Part shown: piece after piece, positions 5,067 to 5,469 of the stretch | Numbering within the stretch: the first letter of the stretch is position 1 | Layout of the letters: every line of letters starts with the position of its first letter | DNA from: Ruminococcaceae bacterium UBA7030 | GTDB taxonomy: Bacteria > Bacillota > Clostridia > Oscillospirales > Acutalibacteraceae | NCBI GenBank assembly: GCA_002494125.1 | Contig: DLBD01000131.1 | Span: 1-5,469 of the forward strand | Direction of reading: 5' to 3' | Length of the DNA: 5,469 nt | Position numbers and translations under genes: made by a program | Notes under the pieces: model-generated | The model's input: the letters and a program-made list of their open reading frames with translations, nothing else | Databases searched by the model: none | What the model was told of the DNA's origin: nothing

Positions 5067-5469
5067 AATTCGGGGTATATAGGTTTGCATACGGTCTGGA
5101 GGTAATGGGCGTTAACTTTTTAAATGGCTTACTCATTATCTCATCAAAGTCCTCTTCAAAGTATTTGCAATACTTTTTCACATAGGAAGCAAGCTCCTTT
5201 TTATCCTCATCTGTAAGGCTTGAAATTCTGATATTCGGTGAAAGGTTTTCCCGCGGTATGCTACCTCTGACAAAAATTTTACCGCCGTGCATACCCGAAG
5301 CGCAGTGCGTACCGAACAGCTTTTCGCCTCTTTTCAGGTTGAGCCCAAGGAGGACGATTGTGCCGCCCGCCATATACTCACCGAGAAATGAGCCCGCGTT
5401 TTGACCGATAACGAGCACGGGCTTCATTTCCCGAAACTCCTTCATATGAATACCGCCGCGGCAGCAGAC
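5065..5469 (-). CDS. GXGXG-domain glutamate synthase subunit (GltB3-like), C-terminal part
   Basis: The last 134 residues of a protein whose N-terminus lies beyond the right edge. RGGIHMKEFREMKP, then GQNAGSFLGEYMAGG (22-36) and GMHGGKIFVRG (59-69) match the GXGXG right-handed beta-helix repeats. These form the C-terminal domain of the glutamate synthase large subunit. The chain ends soon after in a helical, Lys/Glu-rich tail and the sequence TSRPYANLYTPN. In many Clostridia and archaea this domain is a separate protein (GltB3) encoded next to separate glutaminase and FMN-synthase proteins. Whether this is a stand-alone subunit or the end of a longer chain cannot be told here. The domain is structural and holds subunits together rather than being catalytic. 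It shares an operon with purF. Family is confident; the stand-alone state is inferred. Confidence 0.85.
   Translation of the reverse strand, partial: VCCRGGIHMKEFREMKPVLVIGQNAGSFLGEYMAGGTIVLLGLNLKRGEKLFGTHCASGMHGGKIFVRGSIPRENLSPNIRISSLTDEDKKELASYVKKYCKYFEEDFDEIMSKPFKKLTPITSRPYANLYTPN

Overview
The window looks like a low-to-moderate GC Gram-positive genome, most likely a gut-type Clostridia (Oscillospiraceae/Lachnospiraceae-like). The evidence is strong AGGAG-type ribosome binding sites, a B. subtilis-type Fe-S PurF, a stand-alone GltB3-type glutamate synthase module, and mobilization and recombinase genes of the kind common in clostridial integrative elements. The genus cannot be fixed from this sequence. 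Every gene I accept is on the minus strand, so the window reads biologically from right to left.

Right part, chromosomal backbone (about 3480-5469). The 3' end of a glutamate-synthase GXGXG-domain gene (GltB3-like) is followed after 9 nt by a complete purF (amidophosphoribosyltransferase). The purF ribosome binding site overlaps the stop codon of the upstream gene. A clear intrinsic terminator about 80 nt past purF closes this operon. Both products handle glutamine-derived nitrogen.

Middle (about 2915-3480). This is an AT-rich, gene-free stretch that separates the purF terminator from the mobile-element genes and probably contains one end of the element. It holds a family of at least five degenerate repeats built on CCCTCAC, in two related forms, one with TTGAAGCCACG and one with CACTATACGCAGA. 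It also holds an 8-C homopolymer and a 9-bp inverted repeat that brackets a probable promoter for the mobilization genes.

Left part, a mobilizable element (about 1-2915). In transcription order it has: a 96-aa conserved-type protein of unknown function; a 140-nt gap with two tandem perfect hairpins (best oriT candidate); a MobC-like ribbon-helix-helix relaxosome protein; a MobA/VirD2-type relaxase overlapping mobC by one base; an 88-aa TnpW-like protein overlapping the relaxase; and, behind its own strong promoter, a large serine recombinase cut off by the left window edge. There is no T4SS or coupling-protein gene in view, so the visible part fits an integrative mobilizable element (IME) using a helper conjugation system. 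A larger conjugative element extending left is not excluded. The relaxase and MobC would nick and transfer the element at oriT, and the serine recombinase would excise and integrate it.

The families are recognisable and I do not claim a wholly new system. The less explained parts are the repeat array, the promoter-bracketing inverted repeat, the tandem hairpins, and the two small proteins of 96 and 88 aa.
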